Positions 44,801 through 57,002 of a stretch of DNA of 64,000 bases are shown here, one piece after another; the first letter of the stretch is position 1, and every line of letters starts with the position of its first letter. The DNA lies in NCBI GenBank assembly GCA_950097015.1, contig CATNEN010000038.1:7934001-7998000 (forward strand), given 5' to 3'. Origin of the DNA: Macrostomum hystrix. Lineage: Eukaryota > Platyhelminthes > Macrostomidae. The position numbers were made by a program, and so were the translations under genes. A model generated the notes under the pieces. That model had not been told where the DNA came from. It saw only the letters and a program-made list of their open reading frames with translations, and searched no databases.

Positions 44801-47224
44801 TATCTGGCAAAACTGGAATCTGACGAAAGTGGTATCTGGCAAAACTGGAATCTGACGAAAGTGGTATCTGTCAAAATTGGAATCTGACGAAAGTGGTATC
44901 TGGCAAAACTGGAATCTGACGAAAGTGGTATCTGATGAAACTGGAATCTGTCAAAACTGGAATCTGACGAAAGTGGTATCTGGCAAAACTGGAGTCTGAC
45001 AAAAGTGGAATCTGAAGATACTACGAGCGTAGATTCTGATAAATAAGAATATGAGAAAGTTTGAATGTGACGATACTGTATTCTGACCAATCTAGATAAA
45101 AGAGCAAAGTGTAATCTCAAGAAAGCATAATATGACTACTTGGAGTGGATTTCAGACTGTGCAATTGAGTTAAACAGTGAAATAATCAGACATATTTAAA
45201 GCTAGGAAAGTACAGGTGGAAGCATCTAATCATGTTATAATAACTGCAAATCATGAGGTCTAACCGTGACGGCCGCTATTCACAGAAGTATGCAGGCTAT
45301 CGAGTAAGATAGTCGCCAAGCTCTGCTTCATGTCAGCCATCTCTAGGCTCGCCTGCTGACAGGTGCCCAGCCCGCCGACAGTCGAGCGTTGGTGTCGGGC
45401 GAGACTCTGGCCTAGACGGCGCACACGCTTTAACAATTTGGGCGACTGACAAGCAGACAGGAGGCTGTCTGTGGAATTGTCGAGCATTTGCGGTATAGAT
45501 CAGCATAAGTAGTATCTGACTAGTAGTATCAGATAGTATTTAAAATCATTTTATACAGCACTTTTAGAATTTATACAGGTAGACTTATTCAACTTATACA
45601 ACTTATAAAACTACGAGTACTTTACAGCTTTTACAGAATTTCACACAATCGACGTATTTGACAAGATCTAAATTTTTACTGCGATTACAGACTTTTACAG
45701 CATTTATGGTTCTATTCGGCTTCTACGTTTTTTTCAGATAATTCAATGCTGCATGTACTGCATTTCGAGTAATTTAACGCGCTAAAGGTATGTTACAGGA
45801 TTCAAATTTTTAAAGCGTAGCAATTTCAGATTCTTTCTTCACATTCTTTATGTTCTATTACTTTATTTCGCAGCATTTCAATTATCGCATAAGATTTGTT
45901 AGATCTAATACTATGTGGCCCTTTCACGCAACAGACTGACTAATAATCTAACGCAAAGAGAATGAAGAAAATTATTTCAAGATCTCACCAATAGACACTG
46001 AGCAGTCTGAGCTCTCATCTTCTGAATTGCAGCTTCGCTGGGGCTCGCAGCAATCGGCTAAGCGGCTGTCAACGAATGCTTTCAGTTCGCCGACAGCATC
46101 GAACCGAGTTGCTTCTGGCAAGGCGAGTGGATTCTTACCTTATCTCTCTAATTAGTTCTCATCTCTCACCGCCTACTGTCTTACCCTCTTATTCCAGTTT
46201 TGCTTTATACAATTCTGTCCTGTCCTGTCTAATCCAATCTCACCATGTTTTGCCTCATCTAATCTCACCCCATTCTGTCTTATCTAATCTCACCCCGTTC
46301 TGTCTCATCTAATCTCACCCCGTTCTGTCTCATATAATCTCACCCCGTTCTGTCTCATCTAATCTCACCCCGTTCTGTCTCATCTAATCTCACCCCGTTC
46401 TGTCTCATCTAATCTCACCCCGTTCTGTCTCATCTAATCTCACCCCGTTCTGTCTCATCTAATCTCACCCCGTTCTGTCTCATCTAATCTCACCCCGTTC
46501 TGTCTCATCTAATCTCACCCCGTTCTGTCTTATCTAATCTCACCCCGTTCTGTCTTATCTAATCTCACGCCGTTCTGTCTCATCTAATCTCACGCCGTTC
46601 TGTCTCATCTAATCTCACCCCCTTCTGTCTTATCTAATCTCACCCCGTTCTGTCTCATCTAATCTCACGCCGTTCTGTCTCATCTAATCTCACCCCGTTC
46701 TGTCTCATCTAATCTCACGCCGTTCTGTCTCATCTAATCTCACCCCGTTCTGTCTCATCCCATCTCAACCCAAGCCGATAACTATTCTACATGCCAGAGT
46801 CATAATAATTATCGGATGTCTCACCGACACCATTGGGTCTGCAGCTGCTAGTTTCGATTTGAGGCGGCAGACAACCGGACAGAGCTATCTGAGTCTCCGA
46901 CAGCAACCGGTCGGCCAGGTCATCCAGCGACCAGTCCGACTGCTGCTGCTGCTGCTGTGCTGCCTGGCAAACTCTGCTCAGCTCCTGTGACAGGCTCTCC
47001 CTGTGCAGCCTAGCCAGCTGGTCCACAGAGTCCGCAATGGCAGGCTGGTCCATTAGATGGTGAAGACGGCCTCGCTTCCGCACCGAAGGAGGCTGTGAAG
47101 GCGGAGGCGCATCGGCGGCATTGGAATTATCGTTGGCCACAAGCCGCTGAAGGCTGCTGGCAACTTGGGCGACAGCGGCTGCCGAGGCGGCATCGACAGT
47201 CGGCATGTCGGAGTTCGCTGACAT
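38816..47224 (-). CDS. TASOR-like protein (C-terminal half), 9 exons
   Basis: Exons 47224-46825, 46114-45989, 45468-45265, 41922-41728, 41631-41047, 40840-40431, 40335-40002, 39919-39335 and 38916-38816 join through GT-AG introns with consistent phases into 979 residues. The N-terminal two thirds are low complexity (Ala, Pro, Gln and Arg runs) with helices such as LLKRVRRLGQSLARHQR. The last 330 residues resemble the C-terminal region of TASOR/TASOR2: FFHVVGTSDNPE, LPGLLELRRRRDVRFLSFDD, FPASGGPCLLLGDPLRFRPD, LAELQTRLRSRHREFLLLLP. TASOR is a HUSH-complex scaffold that silences retroelements and intronless transgenes. The N-terminal pseudo-PARP domain of TASOR is absent, and a stop precedes the chosen ATG. 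The TASOR match is from memory of motif spacing. The exon 4 acceptor (ttcaag) is the weakest junction. Confidence 0.5.
39705..39786 (+). other. tRNA-like sequence inside a coding exon
   Basis: On the plus strand, ttggcacagcagtggtcgc (box A-like) is followed by gtcacgagttcgaatcccga (box B). Only about four of seven acceptor pairs form, so it is not a credible tRNA gene. It is antisense within exon 8 of the TASOR-like gene, where it is translated in frame as WPIGIRTRDLQRL, a peptide typical of antisense tRNA-derived repeats. Confidence 0.55.
42255..44248 (-). mobile_element. non-LTR retrotransposon copy with inverted 5' part (twin-priming structure)
   Basis: The minus-strand portion 42478-42255 encodes the C-terminal end of the element's protein (DVLLWTSQGPRRRGQGRTAR to ALKRAF, then stop), a short 3' UTR and a (TTA)n tail. 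The rest, 42479-44248, is the upstream part of the same kind of element in the opposite orientation. The whole is flanked by an 11-bp direct repeat, ctgacgatact, at 42244-42254 and 44249-44259, a likely target-site duplication. It sits in intron 3 of the TASOR-like gene and interrupts a 32-bp minisatellite. Confidence 0.75.
42476..44248 (+). pseudogene. reverse transcriptase fragment of an RTE-like LINE
   Basis: About 590 open codons (frame runs to 44293 into flanking DNA). RT motifs in order: GPDEVPIEALR; IVGIPKKPGTTKKEEHRGIS; LQYEQNGFRPRRGT; VIFVDFLKAFDSV; RVLQGDTLAPFLFVLVMDW; the catalytic box LGYADDLALL; VYLGGLVPD; and a C-terminal RLRLAGHVIR. The endonuclease region is missing (5' truncated) and the C-terminal end is on the other strand. 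The frame is open with no internal stop, so the insertion looks young. Likely clade RTE/RTE-X (by motif style, inference). Not expressed as a complete protein. Confidence 0.85.
44330..45015. repeat. 32-bp minisatellite (16+16) in TASOR-like intron 3
   Basis: About 21 units of aatctgacgaaagtggtatc plus tggcaaaactgg. Two stray units (42218-42250) lie on the other side of the LINE, showing the LINE landed inside the array edge. Confidence 0.93.
46195..46770. repeat. 25-bp minisatellite in TASOR-like intron 1
   Basis: About 23 units of ctaatctcaccccgttctgt plus ctcat. Confidence 0.95.
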
Positions 47225-49620
47225 AAACGCTGCCAGCTTCAGTCAGACAGAGGACCAAAGCATTGAGGGCTGAAGTTGAATTATGCCTAATAGACAGCTT
47301 GCCAAAGCTGGATTGCGAATACACCTGTGACTTGGCAAACTATAGTCTAGGAAGCAGTCACCTAGTGTAACACATTTAGTAATTAGTAACAAGTGATTTT
47401 CAAGGGGCTAAAAATCCATAAATTTAAAATTGACTTATTTGTTAAGTACTTTAGCTGTTTTAATAGAGGTATTGTTGAAACTCTTAGGATTTCAGTTTAC
47501 AAAATTTGTGCTTTGATAACATGTGGTAACTACATATTAGTGATGATTATTCACTAAGTGAAGTGATTATTCTGGGTGAATAGGCCTAGAATGATTTACC
47601 TATTGTGGTGATGGGGTCTTTTTTAATGAACATTTCAGAATGCATGGGACCTAATAACATTTTTATTATGCAGTACTAATTGCATACCAGAAAAAAATGA
47701 CAAAATGCTATAGAAATAATTTTATTTGCTGGTATACAAAACATTAAACATGTCACTATTAGCAACTATAAATATAAATATAATTTATTATTCAAAAATA
47801 GTGCCACTGATTTTACTCTAAAATATAAGCTACTGAACCAAGTTATTATAACCCCAAAAATATGTAAGATTGTTGTACAATATTACATGATTATTTTCTT
47901 TAAGCAATTAACCAATAGCCATACCCTATATTTGAGAATAGAGATAGAACAAACATTAGGCATATAGAAAATTTTCTATTTTGATGTGGCAATTAGTATG
48001 GTTAAAGGATCTAAAAATGAAAAACCATTGCACAGATTTCTTACATCAATATTAACAAAGAGGTACACTGTTAAAAATGGAGATAAAAAATGGATTGTGA
48101 TGCTAAGGCTTTGCATTATAAACATAAGGCTATTTTATAAGCTGCAGTAATACAGCTCTTTTCATCAACACTTTCTTGGCACATGAATAGATTGGCATGG
48201 TGAATGTGCTATTTAAAATTAAGCAATCAGAAAAGATAGTTAACATTTCAAAGGCAATTTGTCAATATAAAATGTTTTTTTTGCTGTAGCAATCCTATGT
48301 TTGTGATAGCAATGTGCCAATTGTGCCTTGAACTTCTGAGGAAAGAATACAGTATGTGGTAAAATTATGTCCGAACCAAGCACAGTACTAAACTAGGCTA
48401 TGTTCTACTTGACTGTAATCAAACTTTCATTGGTCCCTTGTGAAATGTACACTCAGTGGTGAGCCTTTTTGCAGGAGGTATAAGTCCCAAACATTACCAA
48501 AACAAAAAGGAATTAAGAGTTTCCACTGCATGTAGTCTAAAATGTATTTAAAAGGTCAGTGAAATCTTTAGTCCATCTAATGTGCAATTGTCACCACCAC
48601 CCACAGATCTCCTTAAAACAGACCTGCAGCCTCGAAATCTTGAAGTATGAATTAGTATGTAATTTGCATTCAAGATGTATTAACTTGTTAAACTTGAGTT
48701 ATCTTTCTGTCATTTATTTTTTTCTCAATTGACTTTACACATAGTTTAGACATAGATAGATGTAGTCTTTACACATAGTTTTACACAATGCTTATTAGAA
48801 CAGTTTTGTGTGATTTGTGCTGACTTCATCCACATGGATCTATGCCAATAATACCCACATTATCTATATGACACCTTGCTGGCATAGGCCACTACTTGTT
48901 TATAAAAGCTGTGCACATACTCTGGAAGGTGGCCTATAAACAGAACTAGTTTGGTGTACAATTGGGTCTTCAATGGCTATTGGCATACACTTGGCATCAT
49001 ACATACAAGTAGGCCCAAATCAAGTTGGTGTACAAACCAGTTTCAACCTGGCTTATATAGAGGTATAGTAGCTATATCCACACAAGCACCAAGTCACAAG
49101 CTCCATAGTCTGGATCCATAGTAATAGAGTGCCACACTGGACATTCCAGCATGCATTAACTTTGGGCTGGATTGCATGGCCTGCATCAGTGTATATTTCA
49201 AGGGGCTGACATGCACTTTTTCATAAGTGCTGTTCTTGAGATCAAATGTGCTGCTTTTTGCAAGTGAACTTACTAAAAATGAATAGTTCTTGCTTTTAAA
49301 TTAAATTCACAGCATTTTAGGATTGTGATAATTGAGTAAAACACAATTAAGTATTCTTTTTGAATCATTCGTTTAACAGTTTTTGTAAAAGTTTCATTTC
49401 AAATCAATGCTCAACTTGGAATTTTGGGCATTATTTTCCAATCGTTTGTTAAACAGTTTTTCTGAGAATTTTCATTTCAAATTGATGCAATGACTTGGAA
49501 TTTCAATTTTTTAAGGTTGCTTTTTGAACTTAACGAACTGGGAGTGTCTATGGCCAAAAGGGATGAGCTAGTTAGTGGGAGGGGAAGTATTAGCACTTCT
49601 TCTGTGTCCTGCTAACACAC
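47225..49620. other. AT-rich, CpG-poor non-coding block
   Basis: No gene found. From about 47600 to 49320 CG dinucleotides are almost absent while TG and CA are common, unlike the rest of the window. It may be decayed TE sequence linked to the Merlin remnant that follows. Confidence 0.5.
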
Positions 49621-49639
49621 TACTAATTTTCTACCATTA

Positions 49640-50500
49640 ACTAACACACACACTTAAGTCAATTAGCACCATGCCAGGAGGCTGCCTGGCAGCACCATCA
49701 TTTATTGTAGATCCAAACTCCCTGTGCAACACCAATGAGCTGACTGGGAGGAATATGCCAATGGCAGAGTTGGCTGTGCTAACACAGGATACCCAACAAT
49801 CTATCGAATGGCTGGCAACCTACTGACTCCTGAAGAACCAGTGCAGCTGTGTATGTGGGGCTGGTGATACACCCGTGTCTACAACACATGGTACATGGTG
49901 ACCATGTTGCCTGGGCCTGCACTGCATGCCATAGCCAGTTGTCCAAGCACAAGGATTCATTCTTTGAAGCATCAAAACTGTCCCTGCAGCAGATTGTGCA
50001 TCTTGTGCATTGGTGGGCACTGAAAGTGAAACAGTCCGAGTGCTACATGCAGACAGGTGTCAGACAGAAGACTATGGTGGACTGACAGACCTTCATCCAC
50101 AATGTATATGCCCAGGTGCGTGAGGACCATCCAGTCCAGCTTGGTGGCCCTAGTGTTGATATTGGGGTAGACAAGTCCTATTTTATGCAACTGTAAGTTT
50201 CGTAAGGGTGCCTTCTGACCTGGTCAGTAGGTGCTGGGCATGATGGATCGTGGTTCAACAAAGTGCATGATGGTGGTTGTACCCAGCCACATGGCCGCCA
50301 CCATGCTGTCTATCATCGCGCATTATGTCCAACCAAGGTCACGAATCATAACAGATGATTGGCAGGCCTATAACACACTGCAAAACTACATGGCAGTAGT
50401 CAACTATTGCCTACATTTTGTGGATCTGAATGCACTACACATTCACACAAACCTCATTGAGGGAACCTAGGCTCACGCAAAAGCCAAATTTTACAACATG
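49640..50500 (+). pseudogene. Merlin (IS1595/ISXO2-type) transposase remnant
   Basis: Readable in pieces across several stops and frameshifts: SIEWLATY and a CSCVCGA cysteine block (zinc-ribbon end), SKHKDSFFEASKLSLQQIVH and LVHWWALKVKQSE, VDIGVDKSYF (first catalytic Asp region), LGMMDRGSTKCMMVVVPSHM, RIITDDWQAYNTL (second Asp), NYCLHFVDLNALHIHTNLIEGT (catalytic Glu region) and HAKAKF. The order and motifs fit the Merlin superfamily of animal cut-and-paste DNA transposons. No terminal inverted repeats were found, so the boundaries are approximate. Inactive. Confidence 0.75.
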
Positions 50501-50504
50501 TGAA

Positions 50505-50990
50505 GAAAAAGAGTTTGAATCATGGCTAAACCAGAGTTTGAATCATGGCTAAACCAGAGTTTGAATCATGGCTAAACCAGAGTTTGAATCATGGCTAACC
50601 CAGCGTTTGAATCATGGCTAAACCAGAGTTTGAATCATGGCTAAACCAGCGTTTGAATCATTGCTAAACCAGCGTTTGAATCATGGCTAAACCAGCATTT
50701 GAATTATGGCTAAACCAGAGTCTGAATCATGGCTAAACCAGAGTTTGAACCATGGCTAAACCAGAGTTTGAATCATGGCTAAACCAGAGTTTGAACCATG
50801 GCAAAACCAGCATTTGAATCATGGCTAAACCAGAGTTTGAACCATGGCAAAACCAGCATTTGAATCATGGCTAAACCAGAGTTTGAATCATGGCTAAACC
50901 AGCATTTGAATTATGGCTAAACCAGAGTCTGAATCATGGCTAAACCAGAGTTTGAATCATGGCTAAACCAGCATTTGAATCATGGCAAAA
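50505..50990. repeat. 23-bp minisatellite next to the Merlin remnant
   Basis: About 21 units of gaatcatggctaaaccagag plus ttt, beginning directly after the transposase remnant. Confidence 0.93.
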
Positions 50991-51164
50991 TTTTTCTTTT
51001 GTCATTGAATTGATATCTCAATCAACATTTTGAGTTTGCTATCTCATAATGTCATAATGATATATATTTGTATGATAAATATTTTGCCTAATATTCATTT
51101 AATTGTTGTTTTTCTCAATTTTCTACAAAAGAAGCTAATATAAAAATTCAACTGGGCAACATTG

Positions 51165-51470
51165 TCAACTGGGCATCATCATCAATGGGGAGTCATCATC
51201 AACTGGGGGATCATTGTCAACTGGGGTATCATTGTCAACTGGGGGATCATTGTCAACTGGGGGAAAATCGTCAACTGGGGGATCATTGTCAACTGGGGTA
51301 TGATTGTCAACTTGGGGATCATTGTCAACTGGGGTATCATTGTCAACTGGGGGACCATTGTCAACTGGGGTATCATTGTCAACTGGGGGACCATTGTCAA
51401 CTGGGTGATCATTGTCAACTGGGGGATCATTGTCAACTGGGGGATCATTGTCAACTGGGTCTGGGTGATA
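51165..51470. repeat. 18-bp minisatellite
   Basis: About 16 units of ggggatcattgtcaactg. The frame-neutral unit yields six-residue false ORF repeats on both strands. Confidence 0.93.
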
Positions 51471-52426
51471 ATTGTAGCTTAAAAAAGCTGAAAATACAGC
51501 TGCTAAAAAGTATATACAAGACGAATTGAAAATATTTCTGCTCCCCGGAGGGGGGCAAAACATGCTAATCAGTTCTAAAGTTGAGAGCTATTTAAAACTT
51601 TTATGCCATATTAGTGCCCTGCAAAGACATTTTAGCTAGCGATTAGCAAGCCATAATGATAGTCGTCACATAATACGACTTTAGGTACTACCAGAATTTT
51701 CTTAGGTTCCAAGTAGTTAGTAGTGATCGACTGAGAGTGATAGTGGTAGGGGTAGGTGGGTAGGTGGGTGGTAGGCTAATTTTCTTGATAATACTTCTTC
51801 AGCGTAATAATAATATTAAATTTCGAGTAAATTTGCGAAAACTGCGGGTTTGAAACTACGCGATGATTAACCGTTGCGATATAAGAAACTAAGATTTTTA
51901 GAAAGTATCAGCTATATTTCTAAATAAAAAATTTCCAAAAAAATAATAGAAAGATGGCCATGCTAAATTGTTTTTAAAATCGCAGAAACTGAAGGAATTA
52001 GATAAAATACGTTAAAGTACCTGCACAAAGGTAATTAATATTCTTACATTTTTTGCAATATTTCCTAGCTTAAAAACACAAAGCAAAAAATGCGGTCTAC
52101 CGGTGAGATTCACTGGAATATTCCCAGCATAGTAAACAAATTTTGAAGGTTAATTCACTATTACTATTCATTCACTATCTAATATGGGAGGTTCAATATT
52201 AGACCTTCCATTTAATATAAGAATTATATTATTCACATTCCCTATTAACATAATAAAATCTTACCATACGATAAAAATTGAGCTGAAAAAAATAAAGATA
52301 ATAAACTAATTAAAACTACCCCAATTTGACCGAATGTACATCGGGCAGCAGAGCCGAATGCAGCAGTATAGCGCGGCGCTTCTGAAGGCTGCGTCCATGG
52401 ACTGCCGGGGGGAAACCACTGCACCA
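51471..52426. other. AT-rich spacer
   Basis: No gene recognised. A short G/T tract gtaggggtaggtgggtaggt is at about 51746-51766. Confidence 0.5.
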
Positions 52427-52760
52427 GGGGCGTAGCCAGGGGGGGGGCGCGCTCCCCTAATCGGCTGAAAAATCTTTGTGGCGCCCCTGGTAAAGGCGCC
52501 CTTCCTGGTAGTAGTGGGGCCCTTTCGTAGTGGCGCACCCCTGGTAATGGCGCCCGCATGGTATAGTGGCACCCTTTGGCGCCTCATGGTGTTGGGGCCC
52601 TCTCGTAGTGGCGCTCTAGCTCTGGTGTTAAAGGGCGCACCTGTGATCGTGGCGCCTCCATGCATGGTACTGGCGCCCCGGTGGTTGTGGCGCCCCCGAT
52701 AGTAGTTGCAGCGCTCCTCAATATTGTCCTCCAAGGCGCCCCCAAGGCGCGCCGCCGCTG
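52427..52760 (+). mobile_element. GGCGCC-rich repeat with a hAT-like terminal sequence
   Basis: Starts caggggcgtagccaggg, a common terminus of hAT-type elements, followed by about ten imperfect units around ggcgcccctggta. No transposase and no matching second terminus were seen. Probably a non-autonomous element. Confidence 0.4.
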
Positions 52761-52879
52761 CGTCATGCAACCTATATTTATATGCACTCTCTCAATACCC
52801 CAGCTAATGATTTTAACAGCTGAAACAACTGAATGAAACACTGTAAATGCAGTCTTGCTATAAAGTACACAAATTGTTC

Positions 52880-52960
52880 CAGCAAAGTCGCGGGAATCGA
52901 ACCCATGACCTCCAAGACTTGAGGATCCTACGCCCTATTGGCGATGCCAACATTATATGC
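52880..52960 (-). other. tRNA-like sequence (pseudogene or SINE head)
   Basis: The minus strand contains ttggcatcgccaatagggcg and tcatgggttcgattcccgcg, good box A and box B matches, but I could not fold a proper anticodon arm or acceptor stem. Not called as a functional tRNA. Confidence 0.45.
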
Positions 52961-53089
52961 ACTGTTAAGGCTACAAAATTAACCCACCCCCTATAATTAG
53001 TCGAGCCGAAGACAATTGCTTATAATTGTACGTACACTGCACTATATGTCTACATATGTGAGGAAATCAGATCGGATAACTGCTGCTGC

Positions 53090-53690
53090 TGGGGGTTATT
53101 AGTTCTCTGCAGCTGGGGGAAATTAGTTCTCTGCAGCTGGGGGAAATTAGTTCTCTGCAGCTGGGGGGAATTAATTAGTTCCCTGCAGCTGGGGGGGATA
53201 TTAGTTCTCTGCTGCTGGGGGGGAATTAGTTCTCTGCTGCTGGGGGGAATTTGTTCTCTGCTGCTGGGGGGAATTAGTTCTCTGCTGCTGGGGGGAATTA
53301 GTTCTCTGCTGCTGGGGGTTATTAGTTCTCTGCAGCTGGGGGAAATTAGTTCTCTGCAGCTGGGGGAAATTAGTTCTCTGCAGCTGGGGGGAATTAATTA
53401 GTTCCCTGCAGCTGGGGGGGGATATTAGTTCTCTGCTGCTGGGGGGGAATTAGTTCTCTGCTGCTGGGGGGAATTTGTTCTCTGCTGCTGGGGGGAATTA
53501 GTTCTCTGCTGCTGGGGGGAATTAGTTCTCTGCTGCTGGGGGGAATTAGTTCTCTGCTGCTGGGGGGAATTAGTTCTCTGCTGCTGGGGGGGATTAGTTC
53601 TCTGCTGCTGGGGGGGGATTAGTTCTCTGCTGCTGGGGGGGGGATTAGTTCTCTGCTGCTGGGGGGACACTGGTTTTTCACTGCTGAGGG
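53090..53690. repeat. 24-bp minisatellite
   Basis: About 25 units of ttagttctctgctgctgggg plus ggaa. A block of about nine units (53085-53300) is repeated again at 53320-53520, including the same odd gaattaattagttccctgca variant, so a segmental duplication has occurred within the array. Confidence 0.93.
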
Positions 53691-53885
53691 GATAGTATTC
53701 ACATGTACCTTAGTGCATTAAGCTGAGTTGTATCAAACGTAAGTTACTTGTGTAATTTTGCCCCCAAGAGGGGCTTAGTGTCCTAGTATAAATCTAAAAA
53801 AGTTTCTATAGTGTACGTAGATGTGCAACACAAGCCCGCGGTGTATACAATTCCTGACGCTCTACGATCTGACTCTCCAGGTCAT

Positions 53886-53965
53886 GCAGTGTTGGGTGCG
53901 TTACCAAAAAGTAACGGGAGTGCCGGTAACGATCGTTACTGACCATTTGGTCAGTTAAAGATAGT
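53886..53965 (+). mobile_element. hAT-like terminal inverted repeat (single end)
   Basis: cagtgttgggtgcgttacc with nearby aaaaagtaacgg and cggtaacgatcgttac matches the widespread hAT MITE terminus (CAGTGTTGGG...GTAAC). The partner end was not found. Confidence 0.45.
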
Positions 53966-55308
53966 TTGGTCAGAAAAAATTGGTCACGTAAAAAAGCAGA
54001 ACAGTTTTTCAATTTTTTCAATTTTTTAATTTTTTTCAACCATAAATGTGCTTTAGTGTTTTTTTACTGAAGCTGTTCTGAACACGTGCGCTTTGGTTAT
54101 GAGTCATATTAAAATTCATACAATTTCATTTCCAACATAGTCCACTTTTCTCGACTAAAAAATAAAGATAGTTATCTGGAAATTTATTTTTTAAAATTAT
54201 TTCAGTTCTCGAATGTCCGATTGAAAAATACTTTAATTACAAGCTGACTTGGTAATGGATGGCTTGGTTAGCAACTATAGCTTTCGGGGTTCTGAGGATA
54301 GTAGATTTCTTCACGGAGTCACTGTCATCTAGTCTCAGTATTTGTCCTGTTGCCAGGCTTACTTGGACAGAATGCAGCAGAACGTCACATAATTTTTTTA
54401 AGGAATTAGAAAAACTTTTGAAAACTTGGGTCTTTAGCAATTAATGTTTATCGAAGCATTTCCGACAAATTTTAAGGAATATTAAATGCTGTTTTTAGAT
54501 ATGAACCTTGCACGGATTTTACTGGTGCACAAGGCTTAAGCGTGAGGCAACTATTACGAGTAAATTATGTCGATTATTTGCGAAATTCCATTTGCAAACA
54601 AGTAACACGCTGGATGTTTGTCAGTTGATTTTGTAGTGCAACTCGTTATTGTGAGAGTCGCGGCACGAAAAAATGATGAACTTAAGAAGGGTAAAAATAT
54701 AATATAACAAAAGTTTTTACATATTTAGGGGAACAGGAACATGCATGATTTAGCTATTGTACGTGTAAATAATTTATCAGTTCTATAGTTGGAAATTCGT
54801 ACGTTTAAAATAATATGCTAATTTATGAGTAATTTTTTTGCTCACGTTGACATCAGGGAACATTTGGCCTTCGTAAAATGTGTTCTGAACGGCGCTAGAA
54901 AACAAACTTTCTAATATTTTATGATCCTCGTTGGAGATTTAAAATGTAACTACTATTCTTTTTTATTAGTTATGTATCTCTCTTCAATCTGGAAGTGTTT
55001 CAAAACATTCAGCTGAGTATCGATGTCGACAGGACTTGATCGGGCTTTCAAGTACACGTGAGGCTGAAATGCAAAACAAAATGACAGTTTTGAATATTTA
55101 AATTAAGCGCTCGTTGTCTTGTTTGTACTATTAGCAAATTAAAAAAAAATAGTAACATTCACGTTACAGTCAATTGAGTCATTTTACTCCATTCTGTTGA
55201 TCCCTGAGAACACACTTGCGAACGGATACAGTATACACAAGCAATACTATCACACAGGTACGCAGGTTACATGCACGCTTTCATTATACGAGCGTATATA
55301 CTTACCAT
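53966..55308. other. AT-rich spacer
   Basis: No gene recognised. Frames at 54237-54444 show no domain. Confidence 0.5.
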
Positions 55309-57002
55309 GCAAACTGTTGTCTGCGTCTTGACATTGGCCTTGAAGTTGGCATTCGCCTGGGCTTTGACCTTGGCCGATTCGCGAACACGAATTCTGAATG
55401 AGAAAAATAAATAAAGCGAATTTCATATTCTTTTTTCTTAAGACTGTAAGGTAATAAACCTATGCTAAGCATGTGCGTACCCTGCGGCAGAGAACAGATT
55501 TGGTATAAATTAACTTGGATGAGCTATAAATTAACGGAGTCGTCGTTTCAATTGTGAATAGCGTCGTCTTGATCGTGGTGACCTCAGGTGACGACTCACC
55601 TGAAGCTTGAATCCAGTATGTAATTCATGATGCAGCCGTTCGAGCTGGGACAGGTGCAGCCGGACATGTTGCTGAAGCCGAGCAGCGCGCCGATGGAGTG
55701 AGCGACCAGCCAGGCAGCGTTGACGGTCTCGGTTTCGTCCTGATATTCACAATGCGCGATGGGTCGTAAAAACCCCATGATACGCTCGTAGTTCGCGAAG
55801 AAAGTTGTCAGGCAAAACAGCGCCGACTTATCACAACAATCGCATTCGAATAAACTTGATTGCAAAGGCCGTTAGTCCACGTGTATGACGATAACGATCG
55901 GGTCAATCCGGAGTCCAGAAATTTGGTCAGCTGGTTCGGACTGGAAAGCAGTTTGATTAATCATTAATCAATAATTAATCAGAATTGCGTCATCTTACGT
56001 GAGAAGAATCGCAGCGTCATGTCTAATATTGATTTTAACAGCCTTGTACACCTGCAGTTCAGATGAAATATTCTCATGATCAATAAAATTGAAGGAAAAC
56101 AAAGTCTCTGACAAATATTTCTTTGTTTTACAAGCCCACATCGCTCACCCCGTTGGCATAATTGGCTATCTCCATCAACCGCGCTATAGTTCCGCTTCCA
56201 GACTTCGCAGACTGAAATGCAATTTCATAAAACATGAAATGGTGCTTCGCTTAGATAAGCAAGTCACGTGAGGTCTGAGAACTTACGTAAGCACTCTCGG
56301 CCACCAGTACCAGCTCCAGCACCTTCCTTGCCGCTCCGTCATGGAAAGCCTCCAGCTTCAAAGACCTCTTTTTCCTCGACCTGCCGCCAGAAACGGGGAG
56401 GGAATGATTTCCACCGCGAGAACGGAATGGCGCGGAAGCCGTTTCAAAGCCATCCTCGTTCAGACCGAGTGGAGTTGCTACCGCGTTTTCAGCCGAGTGG
56501 ACCCACTTTCTCGTGTTGTACCACGTACCCTTGGACTTGAAGCGTGCACTGTATTAATTAAATTTTGCTTTATTAACTACGAATAATGTAGTTAATTCGT
56601 ACAAGTATAACTTTTTTAGAGAGGCTAAACCAACATTAGAAAGTTTGACAAGTGCTCCAAAATCAAAAATGCTCTTTAAAATGCCATGCAGGCATAGCAA
56701 TAACAACCAAATTCTGCCAGGGCCAGGAGAGTTTCTCACAATAAAAAACGGAAACTGCGCATCTGCCGGTGCATTTAGCCAGTTTGCTAAAAATATACGC
56801 ATTGTCTAGATGACAGTAAACTAATGCAACGAGAAATGAGTGCACCAATCGGTAATGTATGCAGATTGCTTTCTATTCTTAGCTTTTGTCGTGAAGAAAA
56901 GCCCCAAAGTACACTCCTGGTTCGTTAAGTAACCTGTTCTATAATTAGCAGTAAAAATGATAGCAAATTATTTATTTCCTGGACACTAAACCATTAGGAA
57001 AC

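Noticed and set aside
52880-52960. functional tRNA gene on the minus strand
   Set aside because: Box A and B are present but anticodon and acceptor stems do not pair.
56554-56848. extra ADAM exon between prodomain and furin-site exons
   Set aside because: Open frames here show no ADAM motif and no good splice sites.
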